Source: Bacteroidota bacterium
GTDB taxonomy: Bacteria; Bacteroidota; Bacteroidia; UBA7662
Reading direction: 5' to 3'
Length of the DNA stretch: 15,402 bases
Assembly (NCBI GenBank): GCA_016868875.1
Contig: VGFN01000021.1
Coordinates: 1 to 15,402, forward strand
The notes under the pieces were generated by a model, which was given only the letters and a program-made list of their open reading frames with translations, did no database searches and was not told where the DNA came from. Numbering within the stretch: the first letter of the stretch is position 1; each line of letters starts with the position of its first letter. Both the position numbers and the translations under genes were made by a program. Shown piece after piece: positions 7,264-14,668 of the stretch.

Positions 7264-8094
7264 ATGAACCAAGCATCCAAGCTGATGATTGATGTCCGTG
7301 ACCAATGGAATCGATGGGGTCGCATTGAGCATATCCTGGCCCTCAACGGGTTGGTATTTGTTTTGTTGTGGGGTTCTTCTTGGTTTGGGTTGAGGGCCTC
7401 CATCCTGAACGCGCTGGCCTTGCCGCCCAACCCCCTTGAATGCCTTTTGAAACCGTGGACCTTGTTCACCTATGCGCTGACCCATCAAGGTTTCTGGCAT
7501 TTGTTATGGAACATGCTTTTGCTGTATTGGTCAGCGCATTTTTTAGTCAGTTTTCTGGGGCCTATGGTGATTTTCAGGTTCTACGGAGGGGGTGCTTTGG
7601 CTGGGGCCTTGTTGTTTTGGTTGGGAACAGGTTTGTCTTATCCATGGAATGGCTGGGGCCTTGAACAATATGCGGCCGTACCTCCTTTGATTGGGGCTTC
7701 TGCCGCGGTGATGGCTTTTTTCTGGGCTTCGGTTTTGTTGGCTCCTGACTTTGAGGTAAGGCTCTTTGGCATCTTACCAATTCGCTTGCGTTGGTTGGGG
7801 TTTGCGATGTTGCTGTACGATGGAGTGGGTTTGTTTTCGGCCAATTCAGGCGGACATTGGGCTCATCTTGGCGGTGCTTTGTGGGGTTTTGGTTATTTGC
7901 GCCATCTGCAGGGAAAACTGCGTTTTCCTCCATGGGGCTTAGGCTCCGCCACGCCCTCCAAGAGACAGGACGCCAAGAACCCCCACTCCATCCAATCCGA
8001 AACCGATCGCTTGTTGGATAAAATCTCCAAAAGCGGATTTTCTTCCTTGAAAGCCAGCGAGAAGCAATGGCTTGATCAACATCATCGTTCATGA
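7264..8094 (+). CDS. Second rhomboid family protease with C-terminal cytoplasmic tail
   Basis: A 276-residue paralogue of the preceding protease. The rhomboid core covers about residues 22-220, with PWTLFTYALTHQGFWHLLWNM as L1/helix 2. The nucleophile motif is GASA (Ser146) rather than the usual GxSG, and the catalytic His201 is in HWAHLGGALWGFGY. Both dyad residues are present, so activity is plausible but less certain than for its neighbour. After the core comes a polar linker and a short conserved-looking helical tail (DRLLDKISKSGFSSLKASEKQWL, about 249-271, seen here as two halves DRLLDKISKSG and FSSLKASEKQWL). This tail recurs in Bacteroidota rhomboids of this gene position. The gene overlaps the next by 4 bp (ATGA), a classic sign of coupling. 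Confidence 0.9.
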   Translation: MNQASKLMIDVRDQWNRWGRIEHILALNGLVFVLLWGSSWFGLRASILNALALPPNPLECLLKPWTLFTYALTHQGFWHLLWNMLLLYWSAHFLVSFLGPMVIFRFYGGGALAGALLFWLGTGLSYPWNGWGLEQYAAVPPLIGASAAVMAFFWASVLLAPDFEVRLFGILPIRLRWLGFAMLLYDGVGLFSANSGGHWAHLGGALWGFGYLRHLQGKLRFPPWGLGSATPSKRQDAKNPHSIQSETDRLLDKISKSGFSSLKASEKQWLDQHHRS

Positions 8095-9362
8095 AATCCC
8101 GCTTTGATTTTCTTTGGAGAGGCCTGCGGGCAACCCTCATAGGAATAAATCTCTTTCTAGCGATGGGGATGCTGGCAGTTTATGCGATCCCTTGGCTGGA
8201 CCCGCGGTGGCTGGCTCCATTGGCCTTGGTGGGCTTCTTGTATTATCCCTTGCTGGTAGGACTTATAATTTGCTCAGTGTTGTGGATGATCCGCAGGAAT
8301 GCACGATTCTGGATATCGGTATTAATTATCGCCCTGGGTTGGAAGGTGCATTCCGTGTGGTGGCAATGGCCATGGCCTTCGAATGCGGAGCCTTTTACGC
8401 ACGCTTTGGTTCAAGGTGATTTTCAAAAGGTTCCTTTTGATTCAAAGCGAAATTGGAAAGTAATTTCCTACAATGTGGGTACCTTAAGCTTCAAAGACCC
8501 TTTGATGGAATCGCCCAAGGCTATTTCTTCTTCAAGGGATTTTCTCATCAAACTGATGGACGTGGTTCAGCCGGATTTGGTTGGATTGCAGGACTTTATC
8601 AGTTGGGAGCCAAGCAGGCCTGATGTCTTAAGAAGTATAATGCTTCATCCTGGATTGCAGGGTTACACGATGATTGGACAAGATTCGAAGCGGCGGTCTT
8701 TTATGTATTCATTGAATGCCGCATTGCCGGTCGATTCTCGTCATCTTCACTTGAAGGAAGGGAGTCTTAAACAAGGAGGAAAAGGACAACTCAAAACAAA
8801 GGTAGGAGGCATGGTGATGCTAACACGATGGCCGGTGTTGAATTGTGGCTACAAGAACCTTGGAGAGCCTAGTCACAACGGAGGGATGATGTGGGCTGAT
8901 ATTCTCATGGCCAAGGATACCCTTCGTTGGGTAAATCTGCATTTGGCCTCCAATCGAATATCTCCTCCTGAACTAAGTCACGTTCAGGACTTGGAATTGA
9001 AAAGCGATAGTTCCCAAAGGACCATCAAAGGCATACTGCGAAAAATCGCCTACAGTGCCAGACTCCGCGCTGAGCAATCGGATCAAATCAGGGCATTCAT
9101 GGATGAATCTCCCTATCCTTTGTTGGTTACGGGGGACTTTAATGATTTGCCCTATTCTTTTGTGGTCAAACGCATTCAGCAAAAGTTGAAGGATAGTTTT
9201 GAAAGTAAGGGCCAAGGCACGGGCAATACCTACGCTCGGGGTTTTCCGAGTTTTCGGATCGACCATGTGATGGTAGACTCGCGATTCCCGGTGCTATCGC
9301 ATGAGCTTGTTCGGCTTCGTTACTCCGATCACTATCCTGTTGTGGCGGTGCTGGGTCGATAA
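8091..9362 (+). CDS. Membrane-anchored endonuclease/exonuclease/phosphatase (EEP) family protein
   Basis: A 423-residue protein with three hydrophobic segments in the first ~95 residues (about 10-32, 41-66 and 70-87), then a soluble EEP-fold domain from about residue 125 that should lie outside the cytoplasm. Family signatures: ISYNVGT (N128), DLVGLQD (D168 where most members have a metal-binding Glu), GDFND (348-352), a RIDHVMVDSRF segment, and SDHYPVV with His414. Members cleave phosphodiester or phosphomonoester bonds in DNA, RNA, lipids or inositol phosphates; the substrate cannot be read from the sequence. Last gene of the operon, joined to the second rhomboid by a 4-bp overlap. This gene regularly follows the two rhomboids in Bacteroidota, which hints at an envelope role. 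Ends 29 bases before cysS. Confidence 0.88.
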   Translation: MKSRFDFLWRGLRATLIGINLFLAMGMLAVYAIPWLDPRWLAPLALVGFLYYPLLVGLIICSVLWMIRRNARFWISVLIIALGWKVHSVWWQWPWPSNAEPFTHALVQGDFQKVPFDSKRNWKVISYNVGTLSFKDPLMESPKAISSSRDFLIKLMDVVQPDLVGLQDFISWEPSRPDVLRSIMLHPGLQGYTMIGQDSKRRSFMYSLNAALPVDSRHLHLKEGSLKQGGKGQLKTKVGGMVMLTRWPVLNCGYKNLGEPSHNGGMMWADILMAKDTLRWVNLHLASNRISPPELSHVQDLELKSDSSQRTIKGILRKIAYSARLRAEQSDQIRAFMDESPYPLLVTGDFNDLPYSFVVKRIQQKLKDSFESKGQGTGNTYARGFPSFRIDHVMVDSRFPVLSHELVRLRYSDHYPVVAVLGR

Positions 9363-9381
9363 ATGGCTATTTTTACCTTCG
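9351..9381 (+). promoter_or_regulatory. Candidate promoter for cysS
   Basis: TACCTTCG at 9374-9381 matches TAnnTTTG at seven of eight positions (C for T at position 7). CTGG (9351-9354) lies 19 bases upstream as a weak -33 element. The predicted start near 9385 leaves a leader of about seven bases before ATG 9392. The promoter begins within the last codons of the preceding gene. Confidence 0.4.
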
Positions 9382-9391
9382 CAGATCAATC

Positions 9392-10960
9392 ATGAGTTCC
9401 TCGACATCTTTTGAAACATTAGCCGTGGAAATGTCCCCGGACAAGGGGGCTTTGCACCTCTACAATACCCTGAGCAGAACCAAAGAGCCCTTTGTGGCCT
9501 TGAATGCGCCGCATGTAGGGATGTACGTTTGCGGCCCTACTGTTTACGGTCCACCTCATTTGGGGCATGCACGGCCATATGTGACCTTTGATGTGTTAAG
9601 CAGGTACTTAAAGCATTTGGGGTACCAGGTTCGCTATGTCCGTAACATCACGGATGTGGGGCATTTGGTGGACGATGCCGATGAAGGAGAAGATAAAATC
9701 GCCCGTAGAGCCAGGTTGGAGAAGTTGGAGCCCATGGAATTGGTTCAACGCTACACCATCGCCTTTCACAAAGCAATGGATATGTTGGGCAATCAGCCGC
9801 CTTCGATAGAACCCAGAGCCTCCGGGCATATCCCGGAGCAAATCGAAATGATCGAGGTGCTTATACGAAAAGGTTTTGCATACGAGTCCAACGGCTCTGT
9901 ATACTTTGATCTGGAAGCCTACCGCGCCAAGTATCCCTACGGTGACTTGTCGGGGAGGGTGGTGGATGAATTGGTTGCCGGAGCAGGGAATGAACGCAGG
10001 GCCTTGGCGGGGCAGTCCGAGAAACGTAAGCCCGAAGACTTTGCCTTGTGGAAAAATGCGGAACCCCAACACATTATGCGTTGGAATTCTCCTTGGGGGA
10101 TGGGATTCCCGGGATGGCATATCGAATGCTCGGCGATGGGGGTCAAGTATTTGGATGCGCCTTTTGATATTCATGGAGGGGGCATGGACTTGCTTTTTCC
10201 GCATCACGAAAGCGAAATGGCTCAAACGACAGCTTGCCACGACTGCGCCCCTTGCCGATACTGGATGCATAACAACATGGTGACTATCAACGGTCAGAAG
10301 ATGGGCAAGTCGTTGGGGAACTTCATTAATTTGGATGATTTGTTTGAAGGAACCCATCCTTTGCTCAGCCAGGCGTATGATCCCATGAGCATTCGCTTCT
10401 TTATCCTTCAAGCCCAGTACCGCAGCACCTTGGATTTCAGTGATGGGGCTCTTGCTGCTTCCGCCAAAGGTTACAAGCGCTGGATCCAAGGCCTTCAAGA
10501 GTTAATTGCCTACACGCCAGCTCCATCGATTGCAGGGCAGGAGTCTGCCGTTAACTCAGGCAGCATTCTGAGTGCTCCCGTCTTTGAAGCCAAGGCGCAG
10601 GCTGCTTTGAACGACGACCTGAACACCCCCATCTTGATTGCCTTGGGGTATGAATTGTTGAATGAATTTCAGTCCGTGAAATCAGGGAAAATTTCGGTGA
10701 CTGCAGCCGATTGGACGGATCTCGTCGGCAAGATCAAGGTTTGCATGACCGATATTTTGGGCTTCAATTTGTCCGAACCTGCTCAAGATGCCTCCCTGAG
10801 CCCTGCTTTGGAAGGCGCAATGAAATTGATCTTGGATTTGAGGCAACAAGCCAAAGACGCCAAGAACTGGGCTCAAAGTGATTTGATACGGAACGCGCTT
10901 AACGAGGCCGGAATCAAGGTGATGGATGATAAGGAAGGTAGTCGCTGGTCCTTGGGTTGA
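9392..10960 (+). CDS. cysS: Cysteinyl-tRNA synthetase
   Basis: Class I aminoacyl-tRNA synthetase that charges tRNA-Cys with cysteine in the cytoplasm. The 522-residue protein shows the whole signature set. The HIGH motif is HLGH (56-59), preceded by MYVCGPTVYGPP. The zinc that selects cysteine is bound by C47, C246 (WHIECSAM), H271 and E275 (HHESE). KMSKS is KMGKS (303-307), followed by LGNF. After the Rossmann fold comes the helical DALR-like anticodon region with the DDLNTP motif. Length is slightly above the usual ~460-490 because of a 20-residue N-terminal extension and a small insertion around residues 370-390. Start chosen at the ATG just after a promoter-like box; no Shine-Dalgarno is present. 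The M28 gene follows after 37 bases. Confidence 0.97.
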   Translation: MSSSTSFETLAVEMSPDKGALHLYNTLSRTKEPFVALNAPHVGMYVCGPTVYGPPHLGHARPYVTFDVLSRYLKHLGYQVRYVRNITDVGHLVDDADEGEDKIARRARLEKLEPMELVQRYTIAFHKAMDMLGNQPPSIEPRASGHIPEQIEMIEVLIRKGFAYESNGSVYFDLEAYRAKYPYGDLSGRVVDELVAGAGNERRALAGQSEKRKPEDFALWKNAEPQHIMRWNSPWGMGFPGWHIECSAMGVKYLDAPFDIHGGGMDLLFPHHESEMAQTTACHDCAPCRYWMHNNMVTINGQKMGKSLGNFINLDDLFEGTHPLLSQAYDPMSIRFFILQAQYRSTLDFSDGALAASAKGYKRWIQGLQELIAYTPAPSIAGQESAVNSGSILSAPVFEAKAQAALNDDLNTPILIALGYELLNEFQSVKSGKISVTAADWTDLVGKIKVCMTDILGFNLSEPAQDASLSPALEGAMKLILDLRQQAKDAKNWAQSDLIRNALNEAGIKVMDDKEGSRWSLG

Positions 10961-10983
10961 TGGCGGCCGAAACGGTAACATCG
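10952..10983 (+). promoter_or_regulatory. Weak promoter candidate before the M28-family gene
   Basis: TAACATCG (10976-10983) shares six of eight positions of interest with TAnnTTTG, and a TTGGG-type element (10952-10956) lies 19 bases upstream, overlapping the cysS stop. The predicted start is near 10987, giving a leader of about ten bases before ATG 10998. Both elements are imperfect, so cotranscription with cysS is equally possible. Confidence 0.2.
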
Positions 10984-10997
10984 TATTAACTCGATTC

Positions 10998-12017
10998 ATG
11001 AAAATTTTCGTTTTGAAGCCTGTAGCATTCTTCGGAAGAGCAGCGCATGGAGTACTCTTGGCATTTGTTCTCGTGGGCATTGCCCTCTTGCAGAGTTGCC
11101 GTTGGGAGGAGAAGGCCAACGAGTCGGAATCACTGTCCCCTTCGAACGAAACTTCTTCGGTTTTGGTTCCTGATTTTCAGGGGGATTCGGCCATGGCTTG
11201 GGTGGAGAGGCAGGTCGCCTTTGGCCCCCGCATTCCGGGCACCAAGGCTCATCAAGCTTGTGGGGATTGGATGGTTCAAAAATTAAAATCGCGCGGCCTT
11301 CAAGTCACCGAGCAAAAAGATCGCTTGACCATGCACGATGGGAAGACTTTTGAGCTACGTAATCTGATCGCCTCCCTGCATCCAATGGCCGAAAGGCGTA
11401 TCGTCCTTGCGGCTCACTGGGATACTCGCCCTATGGCAGACATGGATCCTACAGCGCCCAAATCAACCTTTGATGGCGCGAACGATGGCGCTTCGGGAGT
11501 GGCGGTTTTGTTGGAACTGAGCAGACATCTGGATTCATTGCCCAAGGATATAGGGATAGACTTGGTCTTTTTTGATTTGGAAGATTACGGAGTATCGGAG
11601 GTAAGGGACTCGTACGGCATAGGGGCTCAGTATTGGTCCAAGCACCCGCATGTTTCGGGATACAGGGCCTCCAAGGGGATTTTGTTGGATATGGTGGGAG
11701 CGGGGGATGCTCGGTTTTGCTGGGAGGGGCATTCCCTTCAATTTGCCCCGGATTGGACCCGACAAATATGGCAGCAAGCCCAGGCCCTTGGGTATGGAGA
11801 TTTATTTGTTTCCGTGCCTTGCCAGCCGGTGACGGACGATCATTATTACGTTAATACCATCGCTGGCATTCCCATGGTGGACATTATTGATTTACGATCG
11901 GAGGGTTCTACGGGATTTCCACCCCATTGGCATACCCGGGCTGATAGGGTAGATGTTGTCTCGAAGCGCACCCTTCAAGCAGTCGGTCAGACCTTGCTGC
12001 AGGTATTGTACCGGTAA
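10998..12017 (+). CDS. M28-family lipoprotein, probable type II glutaminyl cyclase
   Basis: A 339-residue zinc protein. An upstream in-frame ATG (10926) exists, but ATG 10998 gives a proper lipoprotein signal peptide with lipobox LLQSC (Cys34), so the mature protein should be lipid-anchored. M28 metal and catalytic residues are seen in order: H140 (AAHWDTRP), D163 (GANDGASG), E195 (FFDLEDYG), D231 (LLDMVG) and H312 (HWHT). The AHWDTRP, NDGASG, DLEDYG, YW-KHPH, VTDDH and HWHT pattern is closer to Bacteroidota glutaminyl-peptide cyclotransferases (as in Porphyromonas) than to ordinary M28 aminopeptidases. These enzymes turn an N-terminal Gln of exported proteins into pyroglutamate. An aminopeptidase role is the alternative. 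It sits between cysS and ftsK with no obvious functional link to either. Confidence 0.85.
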   Translation: MKIFVLKPVAFFGRAAHGVLLAFVLVGIALLQSCRWEEKANESESLSPSNETSSVLVPDFQGDSAMAWVERQVAFGPRIPGTKAHQACGDWMVQKLKSRGLQVTEQKDRLTMHDGKTFELRNLIASLHPMAERRIVLAAHWDTRPMADMDPTAPKSTFDGANDGASGVAVLLELSRHLDSLPKDIGIDLVFFDLEDYGVSEVRDSYGIGAQYWSKHPHVSGYRASKGILLDMVGAGDARFCWEGHSLQFAPDWTRQIWQQAQALGYGDLFVSVPCQPVTDDHYYVNTIAGIPMVDIIDLRSEGSTGFPPHWHTRADRVDVVSKRTLQAVGQTLLQVLYR

Positions 12018-12034
12018 TTCTCGGCTTATTTTTG
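12005..12034 (+). promoter_or_regulatory. Promoter for ftsK
   Basis: TATTTTTG (12027-12034) matches TAnnTTTG exactly, and ATTG (12005-12008) sits 18 bases upstream in the -33 position. The predicted transcription start is near 12038, where an in-frame GTG lies. The -33 element overlaps the end of the M28 gene. Confidence 0.45.
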
Positions 12035-12037
12035 AGG

Positions 12038-14596
12038 GTGCCTCCAAATATCCTACGATCAACACCCCCTTCTGGTCAAAAATCGGTAAAATCCGATGCC
12101 GACCCATCCGATTCAGGCCCCAAAAAAACCTCAGGCCCTCGGTCAGGTAAGGGAAAAGTGGAGCAGTCCAACGGAGAAAATTGGCGTTTTTGGGAAAACC
12201 CCACCTTGCTCACCGGTACCGGGACCTTGGTCTTGGTCATCGTTGCGGCATGGATTTTGGGCCTGGTATCCTACGCAATGACCTGGAAGGAAGACCAGAG
12301 CTTATTTCATGATCGGTCGTGGCTTCATCTGTTCCAAAACGATCAAGAGGCGGCGAATTGGTTGGGCAGATTCGGTGCTTTTTTGGGGCATTGGACCGTG
12401 TACCGAGGTTGGGGGGTAAGTGTTTTGTTGTTGTGGTTTTGGGTTTTGCTTCTGGGCCTTAAATGTTTGTTCACTGAATTCAAAGTTAATTTACTTTCGA
12501 GAGGTGTAGAGGCCTTGTGGATGGCCTCAGCATTTTCGGTAACATTCTCCTTTTTCTTGCATGTCGTTTGGCCACAGGCCTTTCCTTGGGGTGGTGCGTT
12601 TGGAAATTTTGTTGCGGATTGGACTTGTGGATTCGTCGGAAAGATTGGTGCGGGTTTGTCCTTGGCCGGTTATTGGTTTGCTTGGTACCTCATTCGATCG
12701 GAGAAACGCCTTCAATGGCCCGAATGGAAGAAGGCTTCGCCTCCCCCCGATTTGACAGGTCCTTCCATTTCAGAAGAACTACTGAATTCAGAAGATTTAC
12801 AGAATTCAGAAGAACTACCAGGTTTAGAAGAACTAACCGAGCAGGTCGAAGCGCAAGAGCTTGATTATTTCCCAGAGGTGCTGGAAGCCGAAGTCGATCC
12901 CCCCATAGAGACGCATTCGTTGGAGATGCCGTTGGAACAAGGGAATTCAGGACCGGTGTTGACGGAGGAGAGCGATGCCGATTGGGTCAAGACAGGCAAA
13001 ATAGGGGATATGGAAGTGGCGTTGCCGGAGCAGGAAGAGGTCATCGCAGACGCTCATACGGTCGCTTTGACCGAGAGTGAACTTTATGACCACAAACTTG
13101 ATTTGTCGGGTTACCGTTACCCCACCTTGGATTTGTTGGCGGAACATGCCCAAGGTAAATTTCAAATTAATCCGACGGAACTGGAGGCCAACAAAGACCA
13201 GATTGTGGTCACGCTCAAACAGTACGGCATCGAGATTGACAAAATCAAGGCCACGGTGGGCCCAACCGTGACCCTCTATGAGGTCATCCCGGCGGCAGGG
13301 GTTCGTATTTCCCGTATCAAAAATCTGGAGGATGATATAGCCCTTAGTTTGGCGGCCTTGGGTATTCGGATTATTGCCCCCATGCCCGGCAAAGGAACGG
13401 TCGGAATCGAAGTTCCGAATCAGAACAAGGAGCTGGTGGGGATGAGGGGAATGCTTGCTTCGGATCGTTTTGTGACCGCGGATATGGAATTGCCCATTGC
13501 CTTGGGCAAGACCATTTCGAATGAAATTTATGTTGCGGATTTGACCAAAATGCCTCATCTGCTCATGGCTGGTGCTACCGGTCAAGGCAAATCCGTGGGT
13601 ATTAACTCAATCTTAGTTTCGCTGCTCTACAAGAAGCATCCCAGTGAATTAAAACTGGTGTTGGTCGATCCCAAAAAGGTGGAACTTTCGTTGTTTCGAC
13701 GCATCGAGAAACATTTCTTGGCTTGCCTTCCCGAGAGTGAAGACCCCATTGTGACCGATACCCGGCAGGTGGTGCAGACTATGAATGCCTTGGGTGTAGA
13801 AATGGATATGCGCTATGATTTGCTCAAGGATGCTCAGGTGCGCAACTTGGTAGAATACAATGCCAAATTCCGTAAACGACGACTATCCCCTAGCGCAGGA
13901 CATCGTTATCTTCCTTATATTGTGGTTATTATAGATGAATTTGCGGATCTAATCATGACTGCCGGGAAGGAAATCGAATTCCCAATCACGCGATTGGCCC
14001 AATTAGCGAGGGCCGTAGGGATCCACTTAATTGTGGCAACCCAAAGGCCCTCGGTCAACATTATAACCGGAACCATCAAAGCAAATTTCCCTGCAAGGAT
14101 CGCCTTCAAAGTCAGCTCCAAAATTGACAGCCGTACCATCTTGGACACTGGAGGTGCCGAACAATTGGTGGGTCGTGGAGATATGTTGCTTTCGCTTTCC
14201 TCCAATGTGATTCGCCTCCAATGCGCCTTCGTCGATACCCCGGAGGTGGAGGCTGTTTGCGATTTTATCGGGGATCAAAACGGTTATCCAACAGCCTTTC
14301 AACTTCCGGAAGTCAAGGACCCTGAATCCGAGAAGGGTACAGCGGGCGATGGTGATTCGACCACCCGAGATGCTTTGTTCGATGAGGCCGCACGAATGGT
14401 GGTGCAATACCAACAAGGGTCGACGTCGTTGCTTCAACGCCGCATGACCATTGGGTATGCAAGGGCGGGTCGGTTAATCGATCAGCTGGAGGCTGCAGGA
14501 ATCGTTGGGCGTTTCGAGGGTTCCAAGCCTCGCGAGGTCCTCTATAGCGACCTGCATCACCTGGAAGACCGGCTCAGGCAGCTTAAGGAGATGTAA
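12038..14596 (+). CDS. ftsK: FtsK/SpoIIIE-family DNA translocase
   Basis: Septal ATP-driven DNA pump that clears and orients chromosome termini during division. About 852 residues from GTG 12038; a TTG at 12032 is also in frame but lies inside the predicted -7 box, and there is no nearby ATG. A basic N-terminal tail is followed by four membrane helices (about 60-81, 126-145, 159-178, 198-219). An acidic Glu-rich linker (about 228-350) contains a hexapeptide repeat. The motor follows: alpha/beta domains with Walker A GATGQGKS (512-519, K518) and Walker B VVIIDEFAD (D633/E634), then LARAVGIHLIVATQRPS and the GRGDMLL segment. The C-terminal winged-helix gamma domain (about 777-852), which reads DNA polarity sequences, is complete, with STSLLQRRMTIGYARA. 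All parts are intact. A LolA-like gene follows 72 bases later, a common order in Bacteroidota. Confidence 0.96.
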   Translation: MPPNILRSTPPSGQKSVKSDADPSDSGPKKTSGPRSGKGKVEQSNGENWRFWENPTLLTGTGTLVLVIVAAWILGLVSYAMTWKEDQSLFHDRSWLHLFQNDQEAANWLGRFGAFLGHWTVYRGWGVSVLLLWFWVLLLGLKCLFTEFKVNLLSRGVEALWMASAFSVTFSFFLHVVWPQAFPWGGAFGNFVADWTCGFVGKIGAGLSLAGYWFAWYLIRSEKRLQWPEWKKASPPPDLTGPSISEELLNSEDLQNSEELPGLEELTEQVEAQELDYFPEVLEAEVDPPIETHSLEMPLEQGNSGPVLTEESDADWVKTGKIGDMEVALPEQEEVIADAHTVALTESELYDHKLDLSGYRYPTLDLLAEHAQGKFQINPTELEANKDQIVVTLKQYGIEIDKIKATVGPTVTLYEVIPAAGVRISRIKNLEDDIALSLAALGIRIIAPMPGKGTVGIEVPNQNKELVGMRGMLASDRFVTADMELPIALGKTISNEIYVADLTKMPHLLMAGATGQGKSVGINSILVSLLYKKHPSELKLVLVDPKKVELSLFRRIEKHFLACLPESEDPIVTDTRQVVQTMNALGVEMDMRYDLLKDAQVRNLVEYNAKFRKRRLSPSAGHRYLPYIVVIIDEFADLIMTAGKEIEFPITRLAQLARAVGIHLIVATQRPSVNIITGTIKANFPARIAFKVSSKIDSRTILDTGGAEQLVGRGDMLLSLSSNVIRLQCAFVDTPEVEAVCDFIGDQNGYPTAFQLPEVKDPESEKGTAGDGDSTTRDALFDEAARMVVQYQQGSTSLLQRRMTIGYARAGRLIDQLEAAGIVGRFEGSKPREVLYSDLHHLEDRLRQLKEM
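12769..12840 (+). repeat. 18-bp tandem repeat, four copies, in the ftsK linker
   Basis: Four consecutive 18-base units run at 12769, 12787, 12805 and 12823, each beginning TTCAGAAGA or TTTAGAAGA. Units 1 and 3 differ at only a few positions. They encode hexapeptides SEELLN, SEDLQN, SEELPG and LEELTE in the acidic linker between the membrane and motor parts. The unit length is a multiple of three, so copy number can change without a frameshift. Confidence 0.85.
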
Positions 14597-14604
14597 TTTC
14601 GCGA

Positions 14605-14635
14605 TTGCCGCACCCTGCCAACATCCTTACGGCAA
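14605..14635 (+). other. Inverted repeat between ftsK and the LolA-like gene
   Basis: TTGCCG (14605-14610) and CGGCAA (14630-14635) are perfect inverted repeats separated by 19 bases in the 72-bp gap. A T-rich but interrupted tract follows. The large loop makes it a poor intrinsic terminator; it could be a regulatory hairpin, an operator half-site pair or chance. No TAnnTTTG box was found in this gap. Confidence 0.25.
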
Positions 14636-14668
14636 GCATTTCCCTCTGTTTTAAAAATTTTCCCTATT

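Noticed and set aside
9608..10498. Long open frame (296 codons) on the minus strand inside cysS
   Set aside because: The translation has no recognisable motifs, is rich in rare combinations, and lies fully antisense to a well-conserved gene.
10926..10997. ATG 10926 as start of the M28-family gene
   Set aside because: It would overlap cysS and put 24 non-hydrophobic residues before a complete lipoprotein signal peptide that starts at ATG 10998.
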